From: Comamonadaceae bacterium
GTDB taxonomy: Bacteria; Pseudomonadota; Gammaproteobacteria; Burkholderiales; Burkholderiaceae
NCBI GenBank assembly: GCA_947505995.1
Contig: CANNNB010000008.1
Coordinates: forward strand, 1-22,138
Direction of reading: 5' to 3'
DNA length: 22,138 nt
The translations under genes and the position numbers were made by a program. Under the pieces are notes generated by a model that was not told the DNA's origin, did no database searches, and saw only the letters and a program-made list of their open reading frames with translations. This document shows, one piece after another, positions 7,725-16,358 of this stretch (its first letter is position 1; each line of letters opens with the position of its first letter).

Positions 7725-8735
7725 TCAGGGCTTCAAGGCATAGCCACTGAGAATTTCTTTCAGCTTGGGCAATGCTTTGAGCATGGCCTCCCTGCCCGCC
7801 TCAATGGATTTGCGCCTAGCGGCAAAATCAGCACTCTTGACACCCATCAAAGCTGGTCTGACCACCACATCGGCATCTTTCAACAAAACGGTGTTCAAGC
7901 TTTTGCCCATGATGTTGAAGGTCTGCATCAATATTTGAAACGTGTCGGATGCAGGGCTGCCTTCTGGATCAGTGGAAATATCAACAGCTATGACCACATT
8001 GGCCCCCATGTCCCTCGCCTGCCGAACGGGTACAGGCGATACCAAGCCACCATCAACATACTCTCTGTTTCCAATTTTGACAGGCTGAAAAACAGCAGGC
8101 ACGGCGCTGGAGGCCCGCACGGCCGAGCCAGTGTTGCCTCGTCTAAACAACACAGGCTCACCATTGTGCAAATCGGTAGCCACAATGCCCAAGGGCATTT
8201 TCATTTGCTCAATTAAACGATTTCCAACCTGATTGTTGACATAGCGAGCCAAGGCCTCACCTCTTAAGGCGCCTCTGTTCAAAATGGGCATCATCCAATC
8301 GGTAATTTCTGCTTCTTCCATGGTCTCGGCCACGCGCCTAAGTTGGGCGCTGTTCTTGCCACTGGCATACAAAGCAGCAACCAAACTGCCTGCAGAAGTG
8401 CCAACCACCAAGTCTGGGTGAATACCTGCTTCTTCTAAAACCTGAATAACGCCCACATGCGCAAATCCCCGAGCAGCGCCGCCGCCCAAGGCCAAGCCCA
8501 GATGCAAAACTTTAGGTGGCGCCACGGGCTCTGCCGCAATGGGGGTGGCAGCCGATGATCCTGGGGTGGGTGCTTCAGTGGTGCTGGGCGTTTTGATGGC
8601 ATTGGTGTCAGGGACTTTGACACTGGCACAGCCCGACAAAATGAGAACACTGATCAAACTGATGCGGCACAAACTGCAATTGAATGCATACAGCCAAACA
8701 CCGATAGACCTCAGGGGCCAAGACTTCACTTGCAT
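7725..8735 (-). CDS. Patatin-like phospholipase, probable lipoprotein (RssA/YchK-like)
   Basis: This 336-residue serine acyl hydrolase with a Ser-Asp dyad probably acts on phospholipids or other acyl esters. From the ATG at 8735, a hydrophobic segment ends in the lipobox LSGC (residues 33-36), so Cys36 would be lipidated. A low-complexity Pro/Thr/Ala linker (about 40-75) follows. The patatin domain then shows the oxyanion loop GLALGGGAARG (80-90), the nucleophile motif GTSAG (112-116, Ser114) and the DGG motif (228-230, Asp228). An in-frame ATG at 8816 would put 27 residues before the signal and overlap the divergent DUF423 gene, so the later start is chosen even though no good ribosome site is seen. 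The gene converges on the phasin terminator. Confidence 0.88.
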   Translation of the reverse strand: MQVKSWPLRSIGVWLYAFNCSLCRISLISVLILSGCASVKVPDTNAIKTPSTTEAPTPGSSAATPIAAEPVAPPKVLHLGLALGGGAARGFAHVGVIQVLEEAGIHPDLVVGTSAGSLVAALYASGKNSAQLRRVAETMEEAEITDWMMPILNRGALRGEALARYVNNQVGNRLIEQMKMPLGIVATDLHNGEPVLFRRGNTGSAVRASSAVPAVFQPVKIGNREYVDGGLVSPVPVRQARDMGANVVIAVDISTDPEGSPASDTFQILMQTFNIMGKSLNTVLLKDADVVVRPALMGVKSADFAARRKSIEAGREAMLKALPKLKEILSGYALKP

Positions 8736-8770
8736 AATGTTGAATCTAACTTTGAATTGCTCAGCTTGTA

Positions 8771-9220
8771 ATGAAACACCTTCAACAAACCACCGTGAGG
8801 CGTTGGCCAACGGCATTCATTGCGATAGGCGCCTCGATGGCGACCCTGTCGGTCATTGCTTCGGCTTATGCCACGCATGGCAACAGTTTAAACGGCACTT
8901 CGCCCCTCATGGTCCAAGCTAGCTTGCAGTTGATGCAATTTCATTCGATTGGCCTTATTTTGGTGGGCATCCTAGGCCAATCTCGACCAAAAGAAAAACG
9001 CCTGATGGCGGCTGGCGTTCTCTTCTTATTGGGGTGTCTGCTTTTTTCCCTCAACATTTTGCTGCGAGCATGGCATGACATTCAAACTTTCAGAACGCTG
9101 GTGCCATGGGGCGGCACCAGTTTCATTCTAGGATGGTTGGCCTTTACTTTGGCTTTTGCACGAAAGAGCTCAACACTTACGCCGCCACAGGCAAACGAAT
9201 CAGGTGATCAAACGCACTGA
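8771..9220 (+). CDS. DUF423 family membrane protein
   Basis: A 149-residue small inner-membrane protein of the DUF423 (YwdK) family, function unknown. Four hydrophobic segments are visible, roughly at residues 14-34, 51-66, 76-97 and 110-128. Family marks include the glycine- and alanine-rich first segment with an AYATHG motif (corresponding to AFGAHG), the [13 protein letters not shown] segment (corresponding to YQxYHALALL) and the [14 protein letters not shown] segment. The ATG at 8771 is 35 bases from the divergent patatin-like start, leaving almost no room for promoters. The 3' end runs 44 bases into the convergent ahpF gene, so the stop codon lies inside ahpF on the other strand. Confidence 0.82.
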   Translation: MKHLQQTTVRRWPTAFIAIGASMATLSVIASAYATHGNSLNGTSPLMVQASLQLMQFHSIGLILVGILGQSRPKEKRLMAAGVLFLLGCLLFSLNILLRAWHDIQTFRTLVPWGGTSFILGWLAFTLAFARKSSTLTPPQANESGDQTH

Positions 9221-10742
9221 GTGCTGCCTTGGCGCCGTCTCCAGCAGCAATCACAATTTGCTTAAAGGGCACCGTGGTGCAATCACCCGCTGCAAACACA
9301 CCGGGCACATTGGTGTGGCCCTTGGCATCAACCACAATTTCACCAAACTTGGAAAGCTCGATGGTGTCCTTTAAGAACTCGGTGTTGGGCACCAAGCCAA
9401 TTTGAACAAACACACCCGCCAAAGCCACATGATGCTCATCGCCCGTGGCGCGGTCTTTAAAGCGAATGCCATTGACCACGCTGCCATCGCCAGTGATTTC
9501 GGTGGTTTGCGCATTGGTGTGTACCGTCACATTGGGCAAGCTATTTAACTTGTTCACCAAGACTGCATCAGCTTTGAGTTGGTCGGCAAACTCTATGACC
9601 GTAACGTGCGCCACAATGCCAGCCAAATCAATGGCCGCTTCAATGCCGGAGTTACCGCCGCCAATGACTGCTGTGCGCTTGCCTTTGAACAAAGGACCAT
9701 CGCAATGAGGACAGTAAGCCACGCCCTTGTTTTTATATTCTTGCTCGCCAGTCACATTCACATTGCGCCAGCGAGCACCGGTTGACAAAATCACGGTGCG
9801 AGCATTCAATGCGCCACCGTTTGCCATTTCGACTCGAATCAGTCCGCCAGGCTCAGAGGCCGGCACCACTTTGGCGGCCTTTTGTAAATTCATAATGTCA
9901 ACACCGTATTGACGCACTTGGGCTTCCATGGCCGCACCAAATTTGGGGCCATCGGTTTCCAAAACTGAAATGTAGTTTTCAATGGCCATGGTGTCATTGA
10001 CCTGACCACCAAAGCGTTCAGCGGCCACACCCACGCGAATGCCTTTGCGAGCGGCATACACAGCAGCTGCAGCGCCAGCAGGGCCGCCCCCCACAATGAG
10101 AACATCGAAGGTATCTTTGACGTTGATCTTAGCCGCATCTCGATCCGTAGCACCCGTGTCAATCTTGGCCACAATTTCTTCCACTGACATGCGACCAGAG
10201 CCAAACACTTTGCCATTCAAAAACACCATGGGTACCGCCATGATTTCCCGCTCGGTCACTTCTTGTTGGAAAGCACCGCCTTCAATGACCACAGTTTTCA
10301 CTTTGGGATTGAAAATGGCCAGGAGCGACAAAGCCTGAACCACATCGGGACAGTTGTGGCATGACAAGGACATGTAAACCTCAAAATTGAAATCACCGTC
10401 CAAAGCCTTGACAGCATCCAGCACATCTTGTTCCACTTTGGGTGGGTGACCGCCGGTCCAAAGCAAGGCCAAAACCAAAGATGTGAACTCGTGACCCAAA
10501 GGCAACCCAGCAAATCGGACACCCTGTGTCTCACCCTCGCGCACCACCACAAAAGAAGGCGTGCGCGCATCAGTGCCCGAGGTGTCTAAGCTCACCTTGT
10601 CTGACAAACCCACAATGGTCTCTAGCAGCTGGCGCATCTCAAGCCCGGTCTCGCTGTCGTCCAATGTGGCGATCAGGCAGATAGGATTTCTGAGCATCCC
10701 CAAGTAATTTTGCAATTGCGATTTGAGTGTGTCGTCTAACAT
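9177..10742 (-). CDS. ahpF: Alkyl hydroperoxide reductase subunit F
   Basis: A flavoprotein disulfide reductase that passes electrons from NADH through FAD and two disulfides to AhpC. The 521-residue length is that of Escherichia coli AhpF. The N-terminal thioredoxin-like domain carries CHNC (Cys128/Cys131). The FAD-binding motif [14 protein letters not shown] lies at 214-227, the second redox pair YCPHC at 343-347 (Cys344/Cys347), an NAD-binding [15 protein letters not shown] follows, and [20 protein letters not shown] is at the C-terminus. The start is the ATG at 10742, where homologues begin MLDxxLKxQL; AGGA lies about 10 bases upstream. The apparent longer frame starts with a TTG inside an intergenic hairpin and is rejected. 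It is downstream of ahpC on the same strand, 112 bases away. Confidence 0.96.
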   Translation of the reverse strand: MLDDTLKSQLQNYLGMLRNPICLIATLDDSETGLEMRQLLETIVGLSDKVSLDTSGTDARTPSFVVVREGETQGVRFAGLPLGHEFTSLVLALLWTGGHPPKVEQDVLDAVKALDGDFNFEVYMSLSCHNCPDVVQALSLLAIFNPKVKTVVIEGGAFQQEVTEREIMAVPMVFLNGKVFGSGRMSVEEIVAKIDTGATDRDAAKINVKDTFDVLIVGGGPAGAAAAVYAARKGIRVGVAAERFGGQVNDTMAIENYISVLETDGPKFGAAMEAQVRQYGVDIMNLQKAAKVVPASEPGGLIRVEMANGGALNARTVILSTGARWRNVNVTGEQEYKNKGVAYCPHCDGPLFKGKRTAVIGGGNSGIEAAIDLAGIVAHVTVIEFADQLKADAVLVNKLNSLPNVTVHTNAQTTEITGDGSVVNGIRFKDRATGDEHHVALAGVFVQIGLVPNTEFLKDTIELSKFGEIVVDAKGHTNVPGVFAAGDCTTVPFKQIVIAAGDGAKAALSAFDHLIRLPVAA

Positions 10743-10805
10743 GGTTTTTTTTCCTAAAGCAATTTCAAATTCAAGTCGATGCGCTGCGCTGCACAGGCTT
10801 GCACT

Positions 10806-10830
10806 CAACGCCCTGAAATTCAGGGCGTTG
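10806..10830 (-). other. Perfect 25-base palindrome between ahpC and ahpF
   Basis: Twelve-base arms, CAACGCCCTGAA and TTCAGGGCGTTG, flank a single central base. In the ahpC-ahpF transcript this would form a GC-rich hairpin 24 bases after the ahpC stop. No T-run follows on the minus strand, so it is not a canonical terminator. A partial terminator or an RNA-stability or processing element that sets ahpC above ahpF is the likely role (inference). Confidence 0.7.
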
Positions 10831-10854
10831 AACTTTTCACTGTGATGTTTGTAC

Positions 10855-11418
10855 TTAGATCTTGCCGACCAAGTCGAGTGACGGCGTTAAGGTCTTTGCG
10901 CCTTCTTTCCACTTAGCGGGGCAGACTTGGCCTGGGTTAGCGGCTGTGTACTGAGCAGCTGTGAGCTTGCGCAATGTTTCCGACACATCACGGGCAATCT
11001 CGTTGGAGTGCACTTCCATGGTCTTGATGGTGCCTTCCGGGTTGATGATGAAGGTCCCGCGCAAGGCCAAGCCTTCTTCAGCAATGTGCACGCCAAATGC
11101 GTTGGTCAAGGTGTGTGTGGGGTCGCCCACCAACGGAAACTTGGCTTTGCCCACTGCGGGTGAAGTCTCGTGCCACACTTTGTGTGAAAAGTGGGTGTCG
11201 GTGGTCACGATGTAAACCTCGGCACCAGCCTTTTGGAAGGCTGCGTAGTTGTCAGCTGCATCTTCAATTTCTGTGGGGCAGTTGAAGGTGAAAGCAGCTG
11301 GCATGAAAATCAAAACAGACCACTTGCCTTTGAGGCTAGCGTCGGAAACTTCAATGAACTTGCCGTTGTGGAAAGCTTGTGTTTTGAAAGGCTGTACTTG
11401 CGTGTTGATGAGGGTCAT
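10855..11418 (-). CDS. ahpC: Alkyl hydroperoxide reductase subunit C (typical 2-Cys peroxiredoxin)
   Basis: Cytosolic peroxidase that reduces hydrogen peroxide, organic hydroperoxides and peroxynitrite and is recycled by AhpF. The product is 187 residues, the same as Escherichia coli AhpC. The peroxidatic Cys47 is in FTFNCPTE and the resolving Cys166 in [15 protein letters not shown] (117-123) carries the conserved Arg120. The active-site loop reads [13 protein letters not shown] where FYPADFTFVCPTE is more common, so the Asp is replaced by Ala; I recall this variant from other proteobacterial AhpC proteins. The ATG at 11418 has AAGG about 7 bases upstream. A candidate OxyR site and a small leader hairpin lie in the 176-base divergent gap before the dehydrogenase gene. 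Confidence 0.97.
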   Translation of the reverse strand: MTLINTQVQPFKTQAFHNGKFIEVSDASLKGKWSVLIFMPAAFTFNCPTEIEDAADNYAAFQKAGAEVYIVTTDTHFSHKVWHETSPAVGKAKFPLVGDPTHTLTNAFGVHIAEEGLALRGTFIINPEGTIKTMEVHSNEIARDVSETLRKLTAAQYTAANPGQVCPAKWKEGAKTLTPSLDLVGKI

Positions 11419-11453
11419 GGTTTTACCTTGAGGGTGATTTAAGAAAAAAGCTT

Positions 11454-11469
11454 AATGAGAAAACTCATT
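11454..11469 (-). other. Small dyad in the ahpC leader
   Basis: AATGAG and CTCATT form a perfect 6-base inverted repeat around AAAA, 36 bases upstream of the ahpC ATG. It could be a weak leader hairpin or a protein site. No function can be assigned. Confidence 0.35.
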
Positions 11470-11504
11470 GAGGCCTATCGTAAACCCTAATAGTGACAAC
11501 CCTG

Positions 11505-11541
11505 ATTGAGATTACTTATGAGTTCGATAGTTTTCATTTGG
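11505..11541 (-). promoter_or_regulatory. Candidate OxyR binding site upstream of ahpC
   Basis: Read on the minus strand, the 37-base segment fits the OxyR tetramer pattern (ATAGnTnnnAnCTAT, 7-base spacer, repeat) at 14 of 20 defined positions. The central part, CTAT-N7-ATAA, is the best match. It ends 5 bases upstream of a possible -35 box TTGTCA (11499-11494), where OxyR activators usually bind; no convincing -10 box is visible. OxyR control of ahpC is well known in proteobacteria. The match was scored by eye. Confidence 0.4.
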
Positions 11542-11556
11542 CTCACCCATGCATAA

Positions 11557-11577
11557 TTGACGTTAACGTTACGTCAA
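11557..11577 (+). promoter_or_regulatory. Dyad operator before the HSD10-type dehydrogenase gene
   Basis: TTGACGT and ACGTCAA are perfect 7-base arms separated by TAACGTT, ending 17 bases before the start codon. A -10-like CATAAT (11552-11557) abuts it, so a bound protein would sit over the transcription start. The pattern resembles operators I recall for LiuR, a MerR-family regulator of branched-chain amino acid and acyl-CoA catabolism in proteobacteria. That assignment is inference. Confidence 0.5.
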
Positions 11578-11594
11578 CTACATAAGGGGTACTC

Positions 11595-12353
11595 ATGGAC
11601 ATCCAAGGCAAGGTTTTCATTGTGACGGGCGGCGCATCGGGTCTGGGTGAAGGCACCGCACGCATGTTGGCGGCCAATGGCGGCAAAGTGGTCATTGCAG
11701 ACATGCAGGCCGAAAAAGGCGAGGCCATTGCCAAAGAATTGGGTGGCGCTTTCGTCAAGTGCGACGTTAGCAATGAGGCCGATGGTCAAGCCGTCATTGC
11801 CAAGGCTTTGTCTCTTGGTAAATTGGTGGGCTTGGTGAACTGTGCTGGCATCGCCCCTGCAGAAAAAACTGTCGGTAAAAATGGCGCCCATTCACTGGCC
11901 GTATTTAGCAAAACCATCACTGTCAATTTGCTTGGTAGCTTCAACATGATTCGCTTGGCTTCAGAGGCCATGTGCAAGAACGAGCCCGAAGCCACAGGCG
12001 AACGTGGCGTCATGATTTCGACTGCCTCTGTCGCGGCTTACGATGGTCAAATTGGGCAAGCGGCCTACTCTGCTTCCAAGGGCGGCGTGGTGGGCATGAC
12101 TCTGCCTATTGCTCGCGATCTGGCACGCAACGGCATTCGCAACATGACCATTGCCCCTGGCATTTTTGGTACCCCCATGGTATTTGGCATGCCACAAGAA
12201 GTTCAAGACACGCTGGCTGCTGCTGTTCCCTTTCCTAGCCGCCTAGGAACACCCCATGATTACGCCAAATTGGTCAAGCACATTTTGGAAAATGACATGC
12301 TCAATGGCGAGGTTATCCGATTGGACGGCGCTATTAGACTGGCACCCAAATAA
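11595..12353 (+). CDS. HSD10-type short-chain dehydrogenase (3-hydroxyacyl-CoA / 2-methyl-3-hydroxybutyryl-CoA)
   Basis: A 252-residue classical SDR. The NAD-binding TGGASGLG is at 11-18, Asp36 favours NAD over NADP, NCAG is at 82-85, and the catalytic Ser145, Tyr158 and Lys162 are in place. The C-terminal region, with [16 protein letters not shown] and [14 protein letters not shown], closely follows the mitochondrial HSD17B10 pattern. An oxidation of 3-hydroxyacyl-CoA, including 2-methyl-3-hydroxybutyryl-CoA from isoleucine, is therefore likely. The start has an excellent ribosome site, AAGGGG (11584-11589). A dyad operator lies just upstream, consistent with control by an acyl-CoA catabolism regulator. 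It is divergent from ahpC. The ggt gene starts 36 bases after it and may share the transcript. Confidence 0.88.
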   Translation: MDIQGKVFIVTGGASGLGEGTARMLAANGGKVVIADMQAEKGEAIAKELGGAFVKCDVSNEADGQAVIAKALSLGKLVGLVNCAGIAPAEKTVGKNGAHSLAVFSKTITVNLLGSFNMIRLASEAMCKNEPEATGERGVMISTASVAAYDGQIGQAAYSASKGGVVGMTLPIARDLARNGIRNMTIAPGIFGTPMVFGMPQEVQDTLAAAVPFPSRLGTPHDYAKLVKHILENDMLNGEVIRLDGAIRLAPK

Positions 12354-12389
12354 GTCAAGCTCACAGCCTCTAACTATTGCAGGGCCAGT

Positions 12390-14225
12390 ATGAAGTTTCC
12401 AAAATTTCGCATGAAGCTGATGCTTTCTGTTGTTGTTTTGGTGGGCTGTGTATGTGCTTGTGCACTGAAGCAAAATACATTCAATTACGCCACGCCAGAC
12501 CAATCCAACACTGCCGTGGGCTACCAAGAAAAGACTGGCTGGGCTACTCAAGGATTTTCCGTTGCAGCGGCCAACCCGTTGGCCACGGATGCTGGCTATC
12601 AAGTGCTGCAGGCAGGCGGCTCGGCCATCGATGCGGCCATTGCAGTTCAAATGGTCCTTACTTTGGTGGAGCCTCAATCAAGCGGCATTGGGGGCGGCAC
12701 ATTTATCCTCCATCACAACGGCAAAAAAGTAGAAGCCTATGACGGCCGCGAAGTTGCGCCTTCTGCCGCTACCGGCAAACTTTTTTTCGATGCCAAAGGC
12801 AAACCACTTACTTTCATGGAAGGTGTTTTAAGTGGCTTGTCGGTAGGCGTTCCTGGCACCCTCTCTGTGCTTGAAATGGCGCACAAAGAACATGGCAAAT
12901 TGCCTTGGGCCTCCCTGATGCAACCTGCCATTCAATTGGCGGAACTTGGTTTCAAGATTAGCCCTCATTTGCATCGAGGCTTGGTGGCTGAAAAGGACTT
13001 AATCAATGATCCCGTGGCCGCCGCGTATTTTTACGACGCTCAGGGCAAACCATTTCCCATTGGCCATGTTTTGAAAAATCCAGAATTGGCGGCGGTATTG
13101 CGTGACATTGCTCAGCGCGGTTCGCTGTCCTTGAAGGAAGGGCCTGTGGCAGAAGCTTTGGTGAAAAAGGTTCGACAACATCCCTCACGCCCAGGCAGCA
13201 TCACGCTTCAAGATTTGGCCCATTACAAAGCCAAAAAACGCGAGCCGTTATGCTTTGATCATGCGGTTCAAACGTCTGGCAAAACCTATCGGCTTTGCGG
13301 TTTTCCGCCCCCCAGTTCGGGCAGCTTGGCCATCGGACAAATATTGGGCATCTTGAACAACACCGCTGCTGGGAAAATGCAACTTGAGCAAGGCCTGCCT
13401 TCAGCCGATTGGCTGCACTTTTACACCGAAGCAGCTCGTTTGGCTTTTGCAGACCGTGGCCAATTTGTGGCAGACCCCGATTTTGTTCAAGCCCCCGGCG
13501 GTGATTGGCGAACACTTTGGAATACCAACTACCTTAAGCAGCGTAGCAGTCTTATTGGCGTTCAAAGCATGAAAGTGGCACAACCAGGCAATCCTGCTGG
13601 AACCAAGACTGTCTATGCGCCGATGCCGGCTCAAGAGGAATACGGCACAAGTCACATCAGTGTGATTGACAAGTATGGCAATGCGATCGCCATGACCACC
13701 ACCATAGAGTCTGTGTTTGGATCTAGAAACATGGTTAATTCAGGCCAAGGCAGGCATGGTGGTTTCTTGTTGAACAACCAGCTGACAGATTTCAGTTTTA
13801 CACCAGAAGATGAAAAAGGAACACCTATTGCCAATCGGGTTGAAGCTGGCAAAAGGCCTAGGTCATCCATGTCACCTACCTTGGTATTTGAGAAAGACAC
13901 TGGGAAATTAAAAATGACCGGCGGCAGTCCTGGCGGTGCGGTCATCATTCATTACACCGGCAAGTTGCTGATCGGCACATTGCAATGGGGTTTGAACACA
14001 CAGCAAGCTATCAATTTGCCCAATTTCAGCTCGCTCAATGGCCCTACCATTTTGGAAGAAAAGCGCTTCCCAGAAAACACGCTCAAAGCGCTACGGGCTA
14101 AAGGCCATGAGGTCCTTGAAACCCCCTTGGTCAGTGGAATTCAGGCCGTTGAAGTGACGCCCACAGGCTTCTTTGGTGGCGCAGATCCTAGGCGTGAAGG
14201 CATGGTGATGGGGCCTAAGCCTTAG
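12390..14225 (+). CDS. ggt: Gamma-glutamyltransferase, probable lipoprotein
   Basis: This Ntn-hydrolase cleaves the gamma-glutamyl bond of glutathione and related compounds, transferring the glutamyl group to water or amino acids. The 611-residue precursor should cut itself before Thr420 in YGTSHISVID, giving a small subunit of 192 residues; the usual second Thr of TTHYSV is Ser here. Other family marks are SGIGGGTF in the large subunit, the RSSMSPT segment, and GSPGG near the C-terminus. The N-terminus ends its hydrophobic stretch in LVGC (Cys20), a lipobox, so anchoring in the outer or inner membrane on the periplasmic side is likely. An internal Met8 start is possible, but AGGGCC lies 4 bases before 12390. 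The last codons are part of a palindrome shared with the convergent acs gene. Confidence 0.93.
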   Translation: MKFPKFRMKLMLSVVVLVGCVCACALKQNTFNYATPDQSNTAVGYQEKTGWATQGFSVAAANPLATDAGYQVLQAGGSAIDAAIAVQMVLTLVEPQSSGIGGGTFILHHNGKKVEAYDGREVAPSAATGKLFFDAKGKPLTFMEGVLSGLSVGVPGTLSVLEMAHKEHGKLPWASLMQPAIQLAELGFKISPHLHRGLVAEKDLINDPVAAAYFYDAQGKPFPIGHVLKNPELAAVLRDIAQRGSLSLKEGPVAEALVKKVRQHPSRPGSITLQDLAHYKAKKREPLCFDHAVQTSGKTYRLCGFPPPSSGSLAIGQILGILNNTAAGKMQLEQGLPSADWLHFYTEAARLAFADRGQFVADPDFVQAPGGDWRTLWNTNYLKQRSSLIGVQSMKVAQPGNPAGTKTVYAPMPAQEEYGTSHISVIDKYGNAIAMTTTIESVFGSRNMVNSGQGRHGGFLLNNQLTDFSFTPEDEKGTPIANRVEAGKRPRSSMSPTLVFEKDTGKLKMTGGSPGGAVIIHYTGKLLIGTLQWGLNTQQAINLPNFSSLNGPTILEEKRFPENTLKALRAKGHEVLETPLVSGIQAVEVTPTGFFGGADPRREGMVMGPKP

Positions 14226-14232
14226 GCCCCAT
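14208..14232. other. Perfect 25-base palindrome at the ggt/acs convergence
   Basis: Arms ATGGGGCCTAAG and CTTAGGCCCCAT flank one central base. It covers the last codons and stop of ggt (TAG at 14223-14225) and ends 3 bases before the acs stop (14236). Neither strand has a following T-run. A bidirectional 3'-end hairpin that stabilises or helps end both transcripts is the simplest reading. Confidence 0.65.
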
Positions 14233-14235
14233 TCA

Positions 14236-16197
14236 TCAATATGCTTGACCCAGTTGTCCCAAGATGGCTGGGTTTTCCAAGGTGCTAATGTCTTGCGTAA
14301 TTTCTTCGCCTTTGGCCAAGCTGCGCAGCAAGCGGCGCATGATTTTGCCGGAGCGAGTCTTGGGCAAGTTCTCGCCAAAGCGAATGTCTTTGGGTTTGGC
14401 AATGGGGCCAATTTCTTTGGCAATGTGATCGCGCAATTGTTTGGCAATGACCTTGCCTTCGTCACCTGTAGGCAAGGGGCGCTTGAGCACCACAAATGCA
14501 CAAATGGCTTCACCGGTGGTGTCATCTGGACGCCCCACAACCGCAGCTTCAGCCACCAGTTCGGTACAACTCACCAAGGCAGATTCAATTTCCATGGTGC
14601 CCATGCGGTGACCCGACACGTTCAACACGTCATCAATGCGACCGGTGATGGTGAAGTATCCAGATTCAGCATCGCGAATGGCACCGTCGCCAGCCAAGTA
14701 GTACTTGCCTTGGAAGTCGGCTGGGTAGTAGCTCTTGATGAACCGATCGGGGTCCCCCCAGATGGTGCGAATCATGGATGGCCATGGGCGCTTGACCACC
14801 AAGATACCGCCTTGACCATTGGGCATGTCTTTGCCCGTTTCGTCCACGATGGCGGTTTGAATACCCGGGAAGGGCAAGGTGCAAGAACCAGGCACCATGG
14901 GTGTGACGCCAGGCAGCGGCGTAATCATGTGACCACCCGTTTCGGTTTGCCAGAAGGTGTCGACAATGGGGCAATTACCGCCGCCCACATGCTTGTGATA
15001 CCACTCCCAGGCTGCAGGATTGATAGGCTCGCCCACAGAGCCTAGCAAGCGCAAACTTGTCAGGTCGTAGCTCTTTGGATGCACCTCATCTTTGGCTTCA
15101 GCCGCTTTGATCAAAGAACGAATAGCGGTAGGTGCTGTGTAGAAAATAGAGACCTTGTGATCTTGAATCATTTTCCAGAAACGTCCAGCGTCAGGGAATG
15201 TAGGTACGCCCTCGAACACAATTTCTGTGCCGCCCAAAGCCAGGGGGCCGTAGGTGATGTAGGTGTGACCTGTGACCCAACCAATGTCGGCCGTGCACCA
15301 GAACACATCGTCTTGTTTCAAGTCGAAGGTCCACTTGGTGGTGAGGGCTGCGTGCAGCAAGTAGCCGCCCGTAGAGTGTTGAACACCCTTTGGTTTGCCT
15401 GTTGAGCCTGAGGTGTAGAGCAAGAACAAGGGATGCTCAGCGCCCACCCACTCTGGCTCACAAGTGTTGGCTTGCTTAGCAACCAATTCGTGCATCCAGG
15501 TGTCCCGCCCTGGCATCATGGCGACTTCAGAACCGCTGCGCTTGACTACCAACACGTTTTGAATGCTACCGCAACCACCCAATGCAATGGCGTCGTCCAC
15601 AATGGATTTCAAAGGCAGTTGCTTGCCACCGCGAATTTGGTGATCGGCCGTGATCACGGCTTTGGCGCCAGTGTCTTCAATGCGATCGCGCAATGATTGG
15701 GCTGAGAAACCACCGAACACCACGGAGTGCGTGGCACCAATTCGGGCGCAAGCTTGCATGGCCGCCACGCCATCAATGGACATGGAGATGTAAATGATGA
15801 CTCGGTCGCCTTTTTGGATGCCAAGGGATTTGAGGCCGTTGGCAATTTGGCAAGTTTTGGCAAGCAGTTCGCTGTAAGTGATGCGCGTGACTTCACCACC
15901 GTCTGCTTCAAAAATTAGGGCAGTTTTGTTGCCAAGGCCTTTTTCAACGTTCCGATCTAGGCAGTTGTATGAGGCGTTCAGAGTACCGTCTTCAAACCAT
16001 TTGAAAAAAGGCGCATTCGTCTCGTCCAATACTTTGGTGAATGGGGTTTTCCAAGTGATGAACTCCTTGGCCAAACGAGCCCAATAGGCTTCGTAATCGG
16101 TTTCGGCTTCCTTGCACAAGGCCAAATAGGCTGGCATGCCTGAAATATGGGCATTTTTAACGAAGTCTGCACTGGGTTGGTAAACGGTGGCGCTCAT
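14236..16197 (-). CDS. acs: Acetyl-CoA synthetase (AMP-forming)
   Basis: Activates acetate to acetyl-CoA through an acetyl-AMP intermediate; cytosolic. The 653-residue product has the full family pattern: the A3 P-loop [28 protein letters not shown] [26 protein letters not shown], the A8 hinge region [14 protein letters not shown] and the A10 motif [11 protein letters not shown]. Lys618 in that last motif is the residue whose acetylation inactivates Acs enzymes. The ATG at 16197 is chosen because a strong TAGGAG site lies just upstream; an upstream TTG at 16224 would place that site inside the coding region. It converges on ggt and is divergent from the YqhA-like gene. Reversal of its acetylation by an HDAC-like deacetylase such as the one at 5947-6876 is possible but unproven. 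Confidence 0.97.
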   Translation of the reverse strand: MSATVYQPSADFVKNAHISGMPAYLALCKEAETDYEAYWARLAKEFITWKTPFTKVLDETNAPFFKWFEDGTLNASYNCLDRNVEKGLGNKTALIFEADGGEVTRITYSELLAKTCQIANGLKSLGIQKGDRVIIYISMSIDGVAAMQACARIGATHSVVFGGFSAQSLRDRIEDTGAKAVITADHQIRGGKQLPLKSIVDDAIALGGCGSIQNVLVVKRSGSEVAMMPGRDTWMHELVAKQANTCEPEWVGAEHPLFLLYTSGSTGKPKGVQHSTGGYLLHAALTTKWTFDLKQDDVFWCTADIGWVTGHTYITYGPLALGGTEIVFEGVPTFPDAGRFWKMIQDHKVSIFYTAPTAIRSLIKAAEAKDEVHPKSYDLTSLRLLGSVGEPINPAAWEWYHKHVGGGNCPIVDTFWQTETGGHMITPLPGVTPMVPGSCTLPFPGIQTAIVDETGKDMPNGQGGILVVKRPWPSMIRTIWGDPDRFIKSYYPADFQGKYYLAGDGAIRDAESGYFTITGRIDDVLNVSGHRMGTMEIESALVSCTELVAEAAVVGRPDDTTGEAICAFVVLKRPLPTGDEGKVIAKQLRDHIAKEIGPIAKPKDIRFGENLPKTRSGKIMRRLLRSLAKGEEITQDISTLENPAILGQLGQAY

Positions 16198-16358
16198 TCT
16201 GTGTCTCCTAGGGAACTTATTCAAATTACTTGTGCTGAATGTCGTGCTTGGCTCTTACAAAGCCCTGACTGACAGTATTCTTTCATATCTTGTCAAAACC
16301 GACACATTTATGCAAATGCTCGGCTTTAAAATTACCCAAACTGCTCTAAAGATCATCT

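Noticed and set aside
8801..8812. 12-base palindrome CGTTGGCCAACG
   Set aside because: It lies within the DUF423 coding region, is short, and is not repeated; likely chance.
7725..8816. Longer patatin-like frame starting at 8816
   Set aside because: It would place 27 residues before the lipoprotein signal and overlap the divergent DUF423 gene.
9177..10808. Longer ahpF frame starting with TTG at 10808
   Set aside because: The start falls inside the intergenic palindrome; the ATG at 10742 has a ribosome site and gives the family length of 521 residues.
14245..15045. 266-codon plus-strand frame inside acs
   Set aside because: Antisense to acs; the residues have no family likeness and arise from acs codon usage.
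14236..16224. Longer acs frame starting with TTG at 16224
   Set aside because: The added codons contain the TAGGAG ribosome site of the ATG at 16197.
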